Origin: Streptomyces puniciscabiei
GTDB taxonomy: Bacteria; Actinomycetota; Actinomycetes; Streptomycetales; Streptomycetaceae
Assembly (NCBI RefSeq): GCF_006715785.1
Contig: NZ_VFNX01000001.1
Location: forward strand, 5,994,001-6,058,000
Direction of reading: 5' to 3'
Length of the DNA stretch: 64,000 nucleotides
Both the position numbers and the translations under genes were made by a program. The notes below the pieces were generated by a model. That model saw only the letters and a program-made list of their open reading frames with translations. It was not told the origin of the DNA and did not search any database. This document shows positions 28,753 to 37,573 of the stretch, one piece after another. Numbering within the stretch: the stretch's first letter is position 1; each line of letters opens with the position of its first letter.

Positions 28753-28920
28753 CCATGTGTCTGCGAGCTCGGGGTCGAGGAGTCGCCGGTGCCGGAGGTG
28801 CTCGCAGGACGGCACGGTCGGCGCCCGGCGGAGCAGGCTCGCCGCGCCGCTGGTCGGTCTCGGACGGCGGCGGCTCCGCCCTCACCGTCGACCCGGTCGG
28901 CACCGGCAAGTAGCCGGCAC

Positions 28921-29484
28921 CTAGAGCTTCGGCTCCCAGGGCACGACCCTGAAGTCACCGGTGCCCCGCTTCACCTTCTCGAAGGGGGCGGAGGACACAC
29001 ACCTGGGCAGGTCCCCGGGCCCGATCCCGTCGTCCGTCGCGGCCCAGCTGTAGCCGAGCCGGTCGACGCCCCCGGTGTCGTGCACGGTGACTCCGACCCT
29101 GTGCCCCACCCATTCGGGATGGTCGGAGTCGGTGATCACCCCGGACACCACCGCCACCTTGCCGCCCGTCACCAGACAGTCCACCGTCGCCTTCGCCCGG
29201 CCGTTCATGTGGGGCGAATAGTGGCTCCAGGCGAAGGTCCCGGTCGCCTTCAGCGGATCCGCGGTGTCCGCCGCCGCCAGATGCGCGTCGAAGCTGAAGG
29301 TGATGTCGTCCCCGGCCGACCGGTACAGCTTGGCCGAACCGGTCAGTGACGCGGCCTCGCGCACGGGGTGGTGCGCCCCGCCGCCCGAGGCCAGTGCCGC
29401 CCCGGCCGTACCGGCGGTGATCAGCAGGGCGGCTGCGAGGGTCACGGCGGCGATCTTCGTACGGCGCTTCACGACGGCCTTCAT
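28921..29484 (-). CDS. Secreted protein of unknown function
   Basis: A 187-residue protein with a clear Sec signal peptide (basic MKAVVKRRTK, hydrophobic IAAVTLAAALLITAG, cleavage near ALAS at about residue 33). The mature part looks beta-rich (LTGSAKLYRSAGDDITFSFD, GHRVGVTVHDTGGVDRLGY) with two cysteines, one in TVDCLV and one in PRCVS. It is probably extracellular; repeats of this pattern are common in small actinobacterial secreted proteins, but I do not recognise a characterised family. It converges on the conservon. Confidence 0.8.
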   Translation of the reverse strand: MKAVVKRRTKIAAVTLAAALLITAGTAGAALASGGGAHHPVREAASLTGSAKLYRSAGDDITFSFDAHLAAADTADPLKATGTFAWSHYSPHMNGRAKATVDCLVTGGKVAVVSGVITDSDHPEWVGHRVGVTVHDTGGVDRLGYSWAATDDGIGPGDLPRCVSSAPFEKVKRGTGDFRVVPWEPKL

Positions 29485-29806
29485 GAGGGTCCTTTCCGCA
29501 GGTCAAGCGCGTGAACTGAACGATCACCACTCTCCCGGCGCCGGCCCTTCGGCACATCGCTCCGCAGGCGGGACCCCGCCTCCCCCGTCCGGCGGGGAAC
29601 CCCAGCGGTCACCTGCGCCCCAGGGGGGACGGAACCGGGCCCGAGGGTGCGCAACGAATCGCCGCCCGAGCCGCGCACCACGCAACAAACCGCGCACGGG
29701 CGCGCAACGGCTCCTTCTTGTCCGGCCGAGCGCGCCGACCGTACCTTCTTCATGGCCCCAAAAACGTCGAGGCCACCCCCAAAGCCCCTTTCCGGTGAGG
29801 ATCCGC
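29485..29806. promoter_or_regulatory. Divergent regulatory region before davA
   Basis: A 320-base gene-free region between the secreted-protein gene and davA. It holds three copies of CGCAAC (29650, 29681, 29703) on one strand, close to the AsnC/Lrp-like spacing of 22-31 bases. No confident -35/-10 could be placed. The repeats might mark control by an Lrp-type regulator, as is usual for lysine degradation genes; inferred. Confidence 0.35.
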
Positions 29807-30595
29807 ATGCGCACCGCCCTGCTCCAGAGCTCCGGCCGCCCCGGCTCGATCGTCGAGAACCTCAAGGTCCTCGACGAGGCCGCGGGCCGTGCCGCCGCCG
29901 CGGGCGCCGCGCTGCTCGCCGCACCGGAGATGTTCCTGACCGGGTACGCGATCGGTGACGACATCGCCCGCCTCGCCGAGCCCGCCGACGGCGCCTGTGC
30001 CGACGCGATCGCCGAGACCGCCGGCCGGCACGGCATCGCCATCGCCTACGGCTACCCGGAGCGCGGCGGCGAGACGGTCTACAACTCCGCCCAGCTGATC
30101 TCCGCCGACGGCACCCGGCTCGCGAACTACCGCAAGACCCACCTCTTCGGCTGCTTCGAACGCGACCACTTCACACCGGGCGAGCAGCCGGTCGTCCAGG
30201 CCGAGCTGAACGGCCTCACCGTCGGCCTGATGATCTGCTACGACGTCGAGTTCCCGGAGAACGTCCGCGCCCACGCCCTGGCCGGCACCGACCTCCTCGT
30301 CGTCCCGACCGCGCAGATGCACCCCTTCCAGTTCGTCGCCGAGTCGATGATCCCGGTGCGCGCCTGGGAGAACCAGATGTACGTCGCGTACGTCAACCGG
30401 GTCGGCCAGGAAGGGGAGTTCGAGTTCGTCGGCCTCTCCGTCCTCGCCGGTCCCGACGGCGTCGCCCGCGCCCGGGCCGGCCGCGCCGAGCAGCTGGTGT
30501 TCGCCGACGCCGACCCCGCCTTCCTGGCCGCCTCCCGCGAGGCCAACCCGTACCTGCAGGACCGCCGCCCCGGTCTGTACGGGTCCCTCGGCTGA
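29807..30595 (+). CDS. davA: 5-Aminovaleramidase-like nitrilase-family hydrolase
   Basis: A 262-residue carbon-nitrogen hydrolase with the Glu-Lys-Cys triad: APEMFLTGY, NYRKTHLFG and MICYDVEFPEN. The order and wording of these blocks follow Pseudomonas DavA closely, which hydrolyses 5-aminovaleramide to 5-aminovalerate and ammonia in lysine degradation. The next gene encodes a DavB-like lysine 2-monooxygenase, which makes that amide, so the pair is strongly supportive. ATG at 29807 has GAGG seven bases upstream. Without the neighbour it would be called a generic nitrilase. Confidence 0.85.
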   Translation: MRTALLQSSGRPGSIVENLKVLDEAAGRAAAAGAALLAAPEMFLTGYAIGDDIARLAEPADGACADAIAETAGRHGIAIAYGYPERGGETVYNSAQLISADGTRLANYRKTHLFGCFERDHFTPGEQPVVQAELNGLTVGLMICYDVEFPENVRAHALAGTDLLVVPTAQMHPFQFVAESMIPVRAWENQMYVAYVNRVGQEGEFEFVGLSVLAGPDGVARARAGRAEQLVFADADPAFLAASREANPYLQDRRPGLYGSLG

Positions 30596-30647
30596 GCCGC
30601 CGCAACAGCCTCCCCCTGTTTCACCTCGTGCAAGGAGTCCGTACCCC

Positions 30648-32345
30648 ATGACGTCCACGGTGCCCAACGCCGTCGAGCACACCGACGAGCAGCAGCCGCC
30701 GATCACCATGTTCGGCCCGGACTTCCCCTACGCCTACGACGACTTCCTCGCCCACCCGGCGGGCCTCGGCCAGATACCGGCGACCGAGCACGGCACCGAG
30801 GTCGCGATCATCGGCGGTGGCCTGTCCGGCATCGTCGCCGCGTACGAGCTGATGAAGATGGGCCTCAAGCCGGTCGTCTACGAGGCCGACCAGATCGGCG
30901 GCCGGCTGCGCACCGTCGGCTTCGACGGCTGCGACGAGTCGCTCAACTGCGAGCTGGGCGCGATGCGCTTCCCGCCGTCGTCCACCGCCCTGCAGCACTA
31001 CATCGACATGGTGGGCCTGGAGACCCGTCCCTTCCCGAACCCGCTGGCCGAGGCCACCCCCTCGACCGTCGTGGACCTCAAGGGCGAGTCGCACTACGCC
31101 GAGACCATCGACGACCTGCCCCAGGTCTACCGTGACGTCGCCGAGGCCTGGAACAAGTGCCTCGACGAGGGCGCCGACTTCTCCGACATGAACCGCGCCA
31201 TGCGCGAGCGCGATGTCCCGCGCATCCGGGAGATCTGGGCGAAGCTGGTCGAGAAGCTCGACAACCAGACCTTCTACGGCTTCCTCTGCGACTCCGAGGC
31301 CTTCAAGTCCTTCCGGCACCGCGAGATCTTCGGCCAGGTCGGCTTCGGCACCGGCGGCTGGGACACCGACTTCCCGAACTCCATCCTGGAGATCCTGCGC
31401 GTCGTCTACACCGAGGCCGACGACCACCACCGCGGCATCGTCGGCGGCTCCCAGCAGCTGCCGCTGCGCCTGTGGGAGCGCGAGCCGGAGAAGATCGTCC
31501 ACTGGCCGTACGGCACCTCGCTGAAGTCCCTGCACGTGGACGGCGAGCCCCGCCCGGCCGTGACCCGGCTGCACCGCACCGCGGGCAACCGGATCACCGT
31601 GACCGACGCGAACGGCGACATCCGGACCTACAAGGCGGCGATCTTCACCGCCCAGTCCTGGATGCTGCTGTCCAAGATCGAGTGCGACGACTCGCTCTTC
31701 CCGATCGACCACTGGACCGCGATCGAGCGCACCCACTACATGGAGAGCTCGAAGCTGTTCGTCCCCGTGGACCGGCCGTTCTGGCTGGACAAGGACGAGG
31801 AGACCGGCCGGGACGTCATGTCGATGACCCTGACCGACCGCATGACCCGCGGCACCTACCTGCTCGACAACGGGCCGGACCAGCCCGCCGTGATCTGCCT
31901 GTCGTACACCTGGTGCGACGACAGCCTGAAGTGGCTGCCGCTGTCCGCGAACGAGCGGATGGAGGTCATGCTGAAGTCGCTCGGCGAGATCTACCCGAAG
32001 GTCGACATCAGGAAGCACATCATCGGCAACCCGGTGACGGTCTCCTGGGAGAACGAGCCTTACTTCATGGGCGCGTTCAAGGCCAACCTGCCCGGCCACT
32101 ACCGCTACCAGCGGCGCCTGTTCACCCACTTCATGCAGGAGAGGCTGCCGGAGGACAAGCGCGGCATCTTCCTCGCCGGTGACGACATCTCCTGGACGGC
32201 CGGCTGGGCCGAGGGCGCCGTCCAGACCGCGCTGAACGCGGTCTGGGGCGTGATGCACCACCTCGGCGGCGAGACCGACCCGGCCAACCCCGGCCCGGGT
32301 GACGTGTACGACGAGATCGCCCCTGTGGAGCTGCCCGAGGACTGA
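30648..32345 (+). CDS. davB: Lysine 2-monooxygenase-like flavin amine oxidase
   Basis: A 565-residue FAD enzyme. The N-terminus carries FGPDFPYAYDDFLAHPAGLG and the dinucleotide fold AIIGGGLSGIVAAYELMKMG, then GGRLR and ELGAMRFPPSS; the C-terminus has GIFLAGDDISWTAGWAEGA. These blocks match the DavB/lysine 2-monooxygenase and phenylalanine/tryptophan 2-monooxygenase group, which converts an amino acid to the amide with release of CO2. Placed 52 bases after davA with AAGGAG before its ATG, it forms an operon with it. Lysine is the likely substrate; other cationic or aromatic amino acids cannot be excluded by sequence. Confidence 0.85.
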   Translation: MTSTVPNAVEHTDEQQPPITMFGPDFPYAYDDFLAHPAGLGQIPATEHGTEVAIIGGGLSGIVAAYELMKMGLKPVVYEADQIGGRLRTVGFDGCDESLNCELGAMRFPPSSTALQHYIDMVGLETRPFPNPLAEATPSTVVDLKGESHYAETIDDLPQVYRDVAEAWNKCLDEGADFSDMNRAMRERDVPRIREIWAKLVEKLDNQTFYGFLCDSEAFKSFRHREIFGQVGFGTGGWDTDFPNSILEILRVVYTEADDHHRGIVGGSQQLPLRLWEREPEKIVHWPYGTSLKSLHVDGEPRPAVTRLHRTAGNRITVTDANGDIRTYKAAIFTAQSWMLLSKIECDDSLFPIDHWTAIERTHYMESSKLFVPVDRPFWLDKDEETGRDVMSMTLTDRMTRGTYLLDNGPDQPAVICLSYTWCDDSLKWLPLSANERMEVMLKSLGEIYPKVDIRKHIIGNPVTVSWENEPYFMGAFKANLPGHYRYQRRLFTHFMQERLPEDKRGIFLAGDDISWTAGWAEGAVQTALNAVWGVMHHLGGETDPANPGPGDVYDEIAPVELPED

Positions 32346-32365
32346 CCGAACAACGAGCAAGGACC

Positions 32366-32408
32366 AAGGCGCGGGCGCCCGGACTCAGACTCCGGCCGCC
32401 CGCGCCTT
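32366..32408. terminator. Hairpin terminator between davB and the LLM gene
   Basis: A 12-bp stem (AAGGCGCGGGCG at 32366-32377 with CGCCCGCGCCTT at 32397-32408) followed by TTTT lies 20 bases after davB and overlaps the end of the converging gene. Confidence 0.8.
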
Positions 32409-33314
32409 TTCAAACACCTCCGCGGCGACGTCCGTCAGCTCCCGCGCGTCCCGCGCGGTGCCCTGGAGGTCGATGAGGATCTCGTCCAGGCCGATGCCGG
32501 CGTACTCCACGAGGTCCGCCACGATCTGCTCGGCATCGCCCTGGAAGGGCCGGCGGTCCGCCCCGTCGTACGGCTTCGCCTGGCGGTCGGCGTTCACCCG
32601 CAGCACCGTCCGGATGGGTTTCGTACGGCCACGCTCCTCCGCCAGCTCCCGCAACTGCCGCCACTGGGCGGCGACCGCCTGCGCACCGGTGGCCACCGGC
32701 AGCCAGCCGTCGGCATGGTCGACGAGCCTGCGGAAGGTCCGCCCGCTGCTCGCGGCCAGCATCAACGGGATCGGCCGGGCGGGTTTGGGCCCCACCACGG
32801 CGGAAGTGATCTTGGCCAATTGCCCGTCGTGGACGACCGGATCCGGACCCCACACGGCCCGGCACACCGCGATGATCTCGTCCAGGACCGCGCCACGCTC
32901 GGCGATCGGCCGGACGCCCGAGGCCGCGTACTCGTCGAGGGACCAGCCGGTGCCGAAGCCCGCGATCACCCGGCCCCCGCTCGCCGCGTCCAGCGAGGCC
33001 AGGGCCTTCGCGAGCTGGAACGGCAGGTGCAGGGGCGCCACCAGCACGCTGGAGCCCAGCTCCGCCCGCTCGGTGGCCGCCGCGGCCAGGGTGAGGGTGA
33101 CCAGCGGGTCCGCCACATTGCGGTACTGGTCGGGCCAGGGCAGGCCGTCGACGCCGTACAGACCCTGGGTGGCGGGCTCGGGGAACAGGGCCCGCTCGAA
33201 GACCCACAGGCTGTCATAGCCGATCCGTTCGGCGGCGCGTGCCACCGCGCGCACGTCGGTGCCGATCGAGTACTGCCGCATCTGGGGAAGACTCAGGCCC
33301 AGCCGGGTCGCCAT
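32385..33314 (-). CDS. LLM-class F420-dependent oxidoreductase
   Basis: A luciferase-like TIM-barrel flavin/F420 oxidoreductase of 309 residues: RLGLSLPQMRQYS at the N-terminus, ERIGYDSLWVFERAL, LGSSVLVAPLHLPFQLAKAL and RVIAGFGTGWSLDEYAASGV, the last being the cofactor-binding loop of this class. ATG at 33314 has GAGGAG seven bases upstream, favouring it over the ATG at 33365. Substrate unknown. It ends against the davAB operon and is separate from it. Confidence 0.9.
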   Translation of the reverse strand: MATRLGLSLPQMRQYSIGTDVRAVARAAERIGYDSLWVFERALFPEPATQGLYGVDGLPWPDQYRNVADPLVTLTLAAAATERAELGSSVLVAPLHLPFQLAKALASLDAASGGRVIAGFGTGWSLDEYAASGVRPIAERGAVLDEIIAVCRAVWGPDPVVHDGQLAKITSAVVGPKPARPIPLMLAASSGRTFRRLVDHADGWLPVATGAQAVAAQWRQLRELAEERGRTKPIRTVLRVNADRQAKPYDGADRRPFQGDAEQIVADLVEYAGIGLDEILIDLQGTARDARELTDVAAEVFEKARAAGV

Positions 33315-33410
33315 ACCGCTGCTCCTCTGCGATTCGATGCTTGCCGGGCAACGTAGGGCGATCACCGGGGGATTCCGAGGCGGCTCGCCCAGGGGCGAGA
33401 TCCGGCCAGG

Positions 33411-34097
33411 TCAGTCGGCGAGCGGTGTCAGCAGCATCCGCCCCGCGAACCCCACCGCCGCGTCCAGCCGTTCGGCGAACTCCTCGGCCATGCCGCCGCG
33501 GTGCCGCAGCGCCCACAGGGCCCGTGCCGCCATCCAGGCCGCGTCGCGGGCCCGCTCCAGGCTCCAGGAGCCCAGCAGATGGGTGAGCGGGTCGGCGATC
33601 TGCAGCAGGTCGGGGCCCGGCATCAGATCCTCGCGGATGCGCTCCTCCAGCGCGACGAGGACCTCGCCCACGCGGTCGAACTCGTCCTCCAGATCGGCCG
33701 GTTCGCAGCCGAGCGTACGGCAGGAGGCCACCACGGCGAGCGCCAGGTCGTGCCCGATGTGCGCGTTGATGCCCGCCAGCGCGAACTGCAGTGGCCGTAC
33801 CCCGGGATGGCGGCGCAGCTGGAACAGCGGACGCCAGCAGGCGGGCGGTCGGCGGTCGTGGGCCACCGCGTCGACCGCGGCGAGATACCGCTCGGCGAAC
33901 CGCACGTCCAGCGCGGTCGCCGCCCGTGGGTCCGGGAACTGCCCGGAGTCCAGGCGCCGGTCGAGCTCCTCGGTGACGGTGAGGTAGACGCGGTTGAACA
34001 CGGCGACACCGTCCCGCTCGGGCAGCGTCGCGTCGAGGGACCGCATCCGGGAGACGACCGCGTCGACGGGAGTCGTGAAGTGTTCCAGCTGCGCCAT
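33411..34097 (-). CDS. DUF5995 family protein
   Basis: A 228-residue soluble, helical protein with family segments VAVFNRVYLTVTEEL, HPGVRPLQFALAGINAHIGHDLALAV and PGPDLLQIADPLTHLLGSWS. It matches what I recall as DUF5995, whose function is unknown; the two close histidines and an aspartate in the NAHIGHDLA segment could bind metal. ATG at 34097 (MAQLEHF) fits the family N-terminus, but no clear ribosome site precedes it. It is downstream of the nucleobase permease on the same strand. Confidence 0.75.
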   Translation of the reverse strand: MAQLEHFTTPVDAVVSRMRSLDATLPERDGVAVFNRVYLTVTEELDRRLDSGQFPDPRAATALDVRFAERYLAAVDAVAHDRRPPACWRPLFQLRRHPGVRPLQFALAGINAHIGHDLALAVVASCRTLGCEPADLEDEFDRVGEVLVALEERIREDLMPGPDLLQIADPLTHLLGSWSLERARDAAWMAARALWALRHRGGMAEEFAERLDAAVGFAGRMLLTPLAD

Positions 34098-34207
34098 GGG
34101 GGAAGGGTCCCAGCCCCGGACCGGACGACGAGGCGACCGGCCGGACACATCGCCGGAACGGGGGAACGGACCGCCGCGGCCCGGCCGGACGTCGCTCCGG
34201 CGTACGC

Positions 34208-35614
34208 CTACGACTTGGCGCGCGGCGTCTGCCGGTCGCCGGCCTCCTCGTCGTAGGCGGAGGTGCCCTCGTCCAGCAGCGGCTGCTGCCGCTTGAGGTG
34301 GGCCGGGGCGAAGGCGCGCAGCGCGTGGTAGCCGGTGATGACGACCAGAGTGCCGAGGGCGATGCCGCTGAGCGAGAAGGTGCTGGTGAACTTCAGGCTG
34401 ACATTGCCGACGCCGATGATGATGCCCGCGGCGGCCGGCACCAGGTTCAGCGGGTTGCGCAGGTCCACCTTGGCGTGCAGCCAGATCTGGGCGCCGAGCA
34501 GGCCGATCATGCCGTAGAGGATCACGGTGATGCCGCCGAGGACACCGCCCGGGATCGCCGCCACGACCGCGCCGAACTTCGGGCAGACACCGAAGAGCAG
34601 GGCGAAGCCGGCCGCGGCCCAGTAGGCGGCGGTGGAGTAGACGCGGGTCGCGGCCATCACGCCGATGTTCTCGGAGTAGGTGGTGTTCGGCGGGCCGCCC
34701 ACCGCGGTGGACAGCATGGAGGCGACGCCGTCCGCCGAGATCGCCGTACCGAGCTTGTCGTCCAGCGGGTCGCCGGTCATCTCGCCGACCGCCTTCACAT
34801 GGCCCGTGTTCTCCGCGACCAGCGCGATCACGACCGGCAGCGCGACGAGGACCGCCGACCACTGGAAGGACGGTCCGTGGAAGTGCGGCAGGCCGATCCA
34901 GTCGGCCTTGGAGACACCGGAGAGGTCCAGGCGCCAGTGGCCGGTGACCTTGCCGCTCGGGCTCATGGAGTGGATCTTGCCGAAGATCCGGTCGAAGGCC
35001 CAGGAGACGCCGTACCCGAAGATCAGCCCGAGGAAGATCGCGATCCGGGACCAGAAGCCGCGCAGGCAGACCACGGCCAGCCCGGTGAACAGCATGACCA
35101 GCAGGGCCGTCCACTGGTCCTGCGGCCAGTAGGTGGAGGCGGTCACCGGGGCCAGGTTGAAGCCGATCAGCATGACCACCGCGCCGGTGACGATCGGCGG
35201 CATGGCCGCGTGGATGATCCGCGCCCCGAACCGCTGCACCGCGAGCCCCACCAGGAACAGCGCCACACCGACGACGAACACCGCGCCGGTCACCGTGGCA
35301 CTGGTGCCGCCCTGGGCGCGGATGACGGCGGCCACGCCGACGAACGACAGGGAACAGCCCAGATAGCTCGGCACCCGGCCGCGCGTGGCGATCAGGAAGA
35401 TCGCGGTCGCCACGCCCGACATCATGATCGCCAGGTTCGGGTCGAGGCCCATCAGGACGGGCGCGACGAAGGACGCGCCGAACATCGCGACCACGTGCTG
35501 GGCGCCCAGGCCCACCGTACGGGGCCAGGAGAGCCGTTCGTCGGGCCGTACCACCGCTCCGGGCGCGGGCGTGCGCCCGTCACCGTGCAGCTTCCAGCGC
35601 ACGCCGAGGTCCAT
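34208..35614 (-). CDS. NCS2 uracil/xanthine permease
   Basis: Imports uracil or related nucleobases with protons. The 468 residues give 12-14 hydrophobic helices. The transport motif VAENTGHVKAVGEMTG and the adjacent PNTTYSENIGVMAATRVYS are those of the UraA branch. ATG at 35614 (MDLGVRWKLHGDGRTP) is supported by similarity; the longer frame to 35659 is not. It is divergent from the lyase pseudogene across a 143-base region holding two palindromes. Confidence 0.93.
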   Translation of the reverse strand: MDLGVRWKLHGDGRTPAPGAVVRPDERLSWPRTVGLGAQHVVAMFGASFVAPVLMGLDPNLAIMMSGVATAIFLIATRGRVPSYLGCSLSFVGVAAVIRAQGGTSATVTGAVFVVGVALFLVGLAVQRFGARIIHAAMPPIVTGAVVMLIGFNLAPVTASTYWPQDQWTALLVMLFTGLAVVCLRGFWSRIAIFLGLIFGYGVSWAFDRIFGKIHSMSPSGKVTGHWRLDLSGVSKADWIGLPHFHGPSFQWSAVLVALPVVIALVAENTGHVKAVGEMTGDPLDDKLGTAISADGVASMLSTAVGGPPNTTYSENIGVMAATRVYSTAAYWAAAGFALLFGVCPKFGAVVAAIPGGVLGGITVILYGMIGLLGAQIWLHAKVDLRNPLNLVPAAAGIIIGVGNVSLKFTSTFSLSGIALGTLVVITGYHALRAFAPAHLKRQQPLLDEGTSAYDEEAGDRQTPRAKS

Positions 35615-35703
35615 GGTGGGGTTTCGCTTTCTTACGTACGTGAAGACGGTCCGAACCATTGTCAGGGGTAACGAGCGGCTCTACGCTCGCACGGTCCTGT
35701 TCA

Positions 35704-35730
35704 TGAACTCAGTTCACATATCTGATCAGA
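35704..35730. promoter_or_regulatory. Two adjacent palindromes in a divergent promoter region
   Basis: TGAACTCAGTTCA (35704-35716) and TCTGATCAGA (35721-35730) are both perfect dyads, four bases apart, about 30 bases before the lyase start and 90 bases before the permease start. Such pairs are typical of IclR or GntR operators; the regulator is not in this window. Confidence 0.45.
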
Positions 35731-35758
35731 AGTTCGTCGGACGAGATCGGAGTGCTTG

Positions 35759-37016
35759 ATGAGTGGAAGATCCCGTGCGGCCGTGCTGCTGGCCGCGTTG
35801 GTGACCTTCGGGGCCGCGCTGGTGCCGTCGGCGCACGCCGCGCCCCGGGCTCCTCGGACCGTCGTCCTCGACGGCGCCCGGCTCCAGCAGACCCGCGCCC
35901 GACTGGACCGCGACCCCCGACTGCGGCGCGTGCTCGGGGACTTGACCGCCCGGGCCGACACCTGGCTGGACCAGGGCCCGTGGACGGTCGTCGACAAGCC
36001 GCGGCCCGCACCGGGCGGCGACGTTCACGAGTACCTGAGCCAGGCCCCCTACTGGTGGCCCACGACCACCCCGACCGCCGACAACCCCTGGGGCTGCCCG
36101 TACGTCCAGCGGGACGGGCAGCGCAACCCGGAGGTCGACAGCGGCACGGACCGGCAGGACGCCGAGAAGGTCTTCGACTCCACGTACGACCTCTCGCTCG
36201 CCTGGTACTACACGGGCAAGCCCGCCTACGCCGTCAAGGCCGGGCAGATCCTGCGCACCTGGTTCCTCGACCCGGCCACCCGGATGAAACCCCGACCTGG
36301 AGCACGCCCAGTTCATCCCGTGCAAGTACGACGGCCGGGCCATCGGCATCATCGACTTCTCCCAGTCGTACACCAGCGTCCTCGACGCCCAGGCGATCCT
36401 GGCCACCGGCGCCCCCGGCTGGAGCGCGCAGGACCGCGCCGCGATGAGCCGGTGGAACACCGGCTTCCTGGACTGGCTGAAGAACAGCGACTTCGGCAAG
36501 CAGGAGGGCGCGGCCGCCAACAACCACGGCACCTTCTACGACATGCAGCTCGCCGCTCTCGCCTGCGCCACCGGAGACACCGCCCTGGCCCGGCGGACCG
36601 TGCTCGACGCGCGCGCCAGGCGGATCGACCCGCAGATCGCGGCCGACGGCAGCCAGCCCCAGGAGCTCGCCCGCACCCGCAGCTGGCACTACTCCACCTT
36701 CGACCTGGTCGCCTACACCCGGCTCGCGGCCATCGGCCGGCACGCGGGCGTGAACCTGTGGTCGTACCGCGGCCCGGACGGGCAGAGCCTGTTCCAGGCC
36801 GTCGACTATCTGCTGCCGGCCGCGACCGGCGCCGCCGCGTGGCCGCATCCGGAGCTGGAGTTCCACCGGTACGCGGCCACCGATGTCGTGCACGCGGCCG
36901 CCGACGCCGGGGACGCGGCGGCCGGGGCGGCCGTGGCGAAGCTTCAGGCGCCGCCCGGGGGAGACCTGTGGGCGCTGCGGCCCGCCGCGGAGCAGCTGGA
37001 CTCGATAGCGGGCTGA
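35759..37016 (+). pseudogene. Alginate-lyase-family polysaccharide lyase, frameshifted
   Basis: A secreted lyase broken by one extra base. The first frame has a signal peptide (LLAALVTFGAALVPSAHAA), then QAPYWWPTTTPTADNPWGCP and PEVDSGTDRQDAEKVFDSTY, typical of the alginate lyase family. After TRMKP at about 36285 the similarity jumps one frame to LEHAQFIPCKYDGRAIGIID, then NNHGTFYDMQLAALA and ends at 37016 with PAAEQLDSIAG. Removing one A of the AAA at 36287-36289 restores one 419-residue frame. So it is either a recent frameshift or a base-calling error. Start ATG at 35759 has GGAG upstream. Confidence 0.88.
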
Positions 37017-37114
37017 GCGGACTGCAGGGGCCGGCCCGGCAGGGCTCCTGAGCGGTCGCTTAGTATGGACCGTCCGCGATGTACCGTCCCAGCAGCTGTT
37101 CAGGAGCTCCTCCC

Positions 37115-37573
37115 GTGACCGCCGAAGCCCCGGCCGCCCCCGTCGTCTCCTACGGCCGGCTGATCCCCGTCACCGTGCACTTCGACGACCTCGACGCGCT
37201 CGGGCTCCTGCACAACGCCCGCTACCCCCTGCTGGTCGAGCGCGCCTGGACCGAGCTGTGGAGCGAGCACGGTGTCCGCTTCGACGGCGACTGGCACGCG
37301 GCCGGCGACGCCTGCAACGCGGTCCGCGAACTGCGCATCAGCTACGAGGCACCGGTGACCAGCCCCGGCCCCTACGCCGTCCACCTCTGGCTGGACCGCC
37401 TCGGTACCACCGGCCTGACCTACGGCTTCCGCTTCTGCTCGGCCGACGGGACCCGGACCTACGCCCAGGGCACCCGGGTCCTGGTCCGCCTGGACGCGTC
37501 GACCCTGCGGCCCGCGCCGTGGAGCGACGCCTTCAGGGCCGCGGGTCGGGAACTGCTGCGGCCGGCCGGCTGA
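37115..37573 (+). CDS. 4HBT-type acyl-CoA thioesterase
   Basis: A 152-residue hot-dog-fold thioesterase. The helix VHFDDLDALGLLHNARYPLLVERAW carries the aspartate and asparagine of the 4-hydroxybenzoyl-CoA/YbgC-type enzymes, so it likely hydrolyses short or aromatic acyl-CoA. GTG at 37115 has AGGAG nine bases upstream. Its end overlaps the converging MFS gene by 41 bases. Confidence 0.88.
   Translation: MTAEAPAAPVVSYGRLIPVTVHFDDLDALGLLHNARYPLLVERAWTELWSEHGVRFDGDWHAAGDACNAVRELRISYEAPVTSPGPYAVHLWLDRLGTTGLTYGFRFCSADGTRTYAQGTRVLVRLDASTLRPAPWSDAFRAAGRELLRPAG

Noticed and set aside
28755..28913. 52-residue frame after cvnC, tested as a CvnD remnant
   Set aside because: Ends in GTGK but has no GTPase motifs in order and no support as a gene; probably chance.
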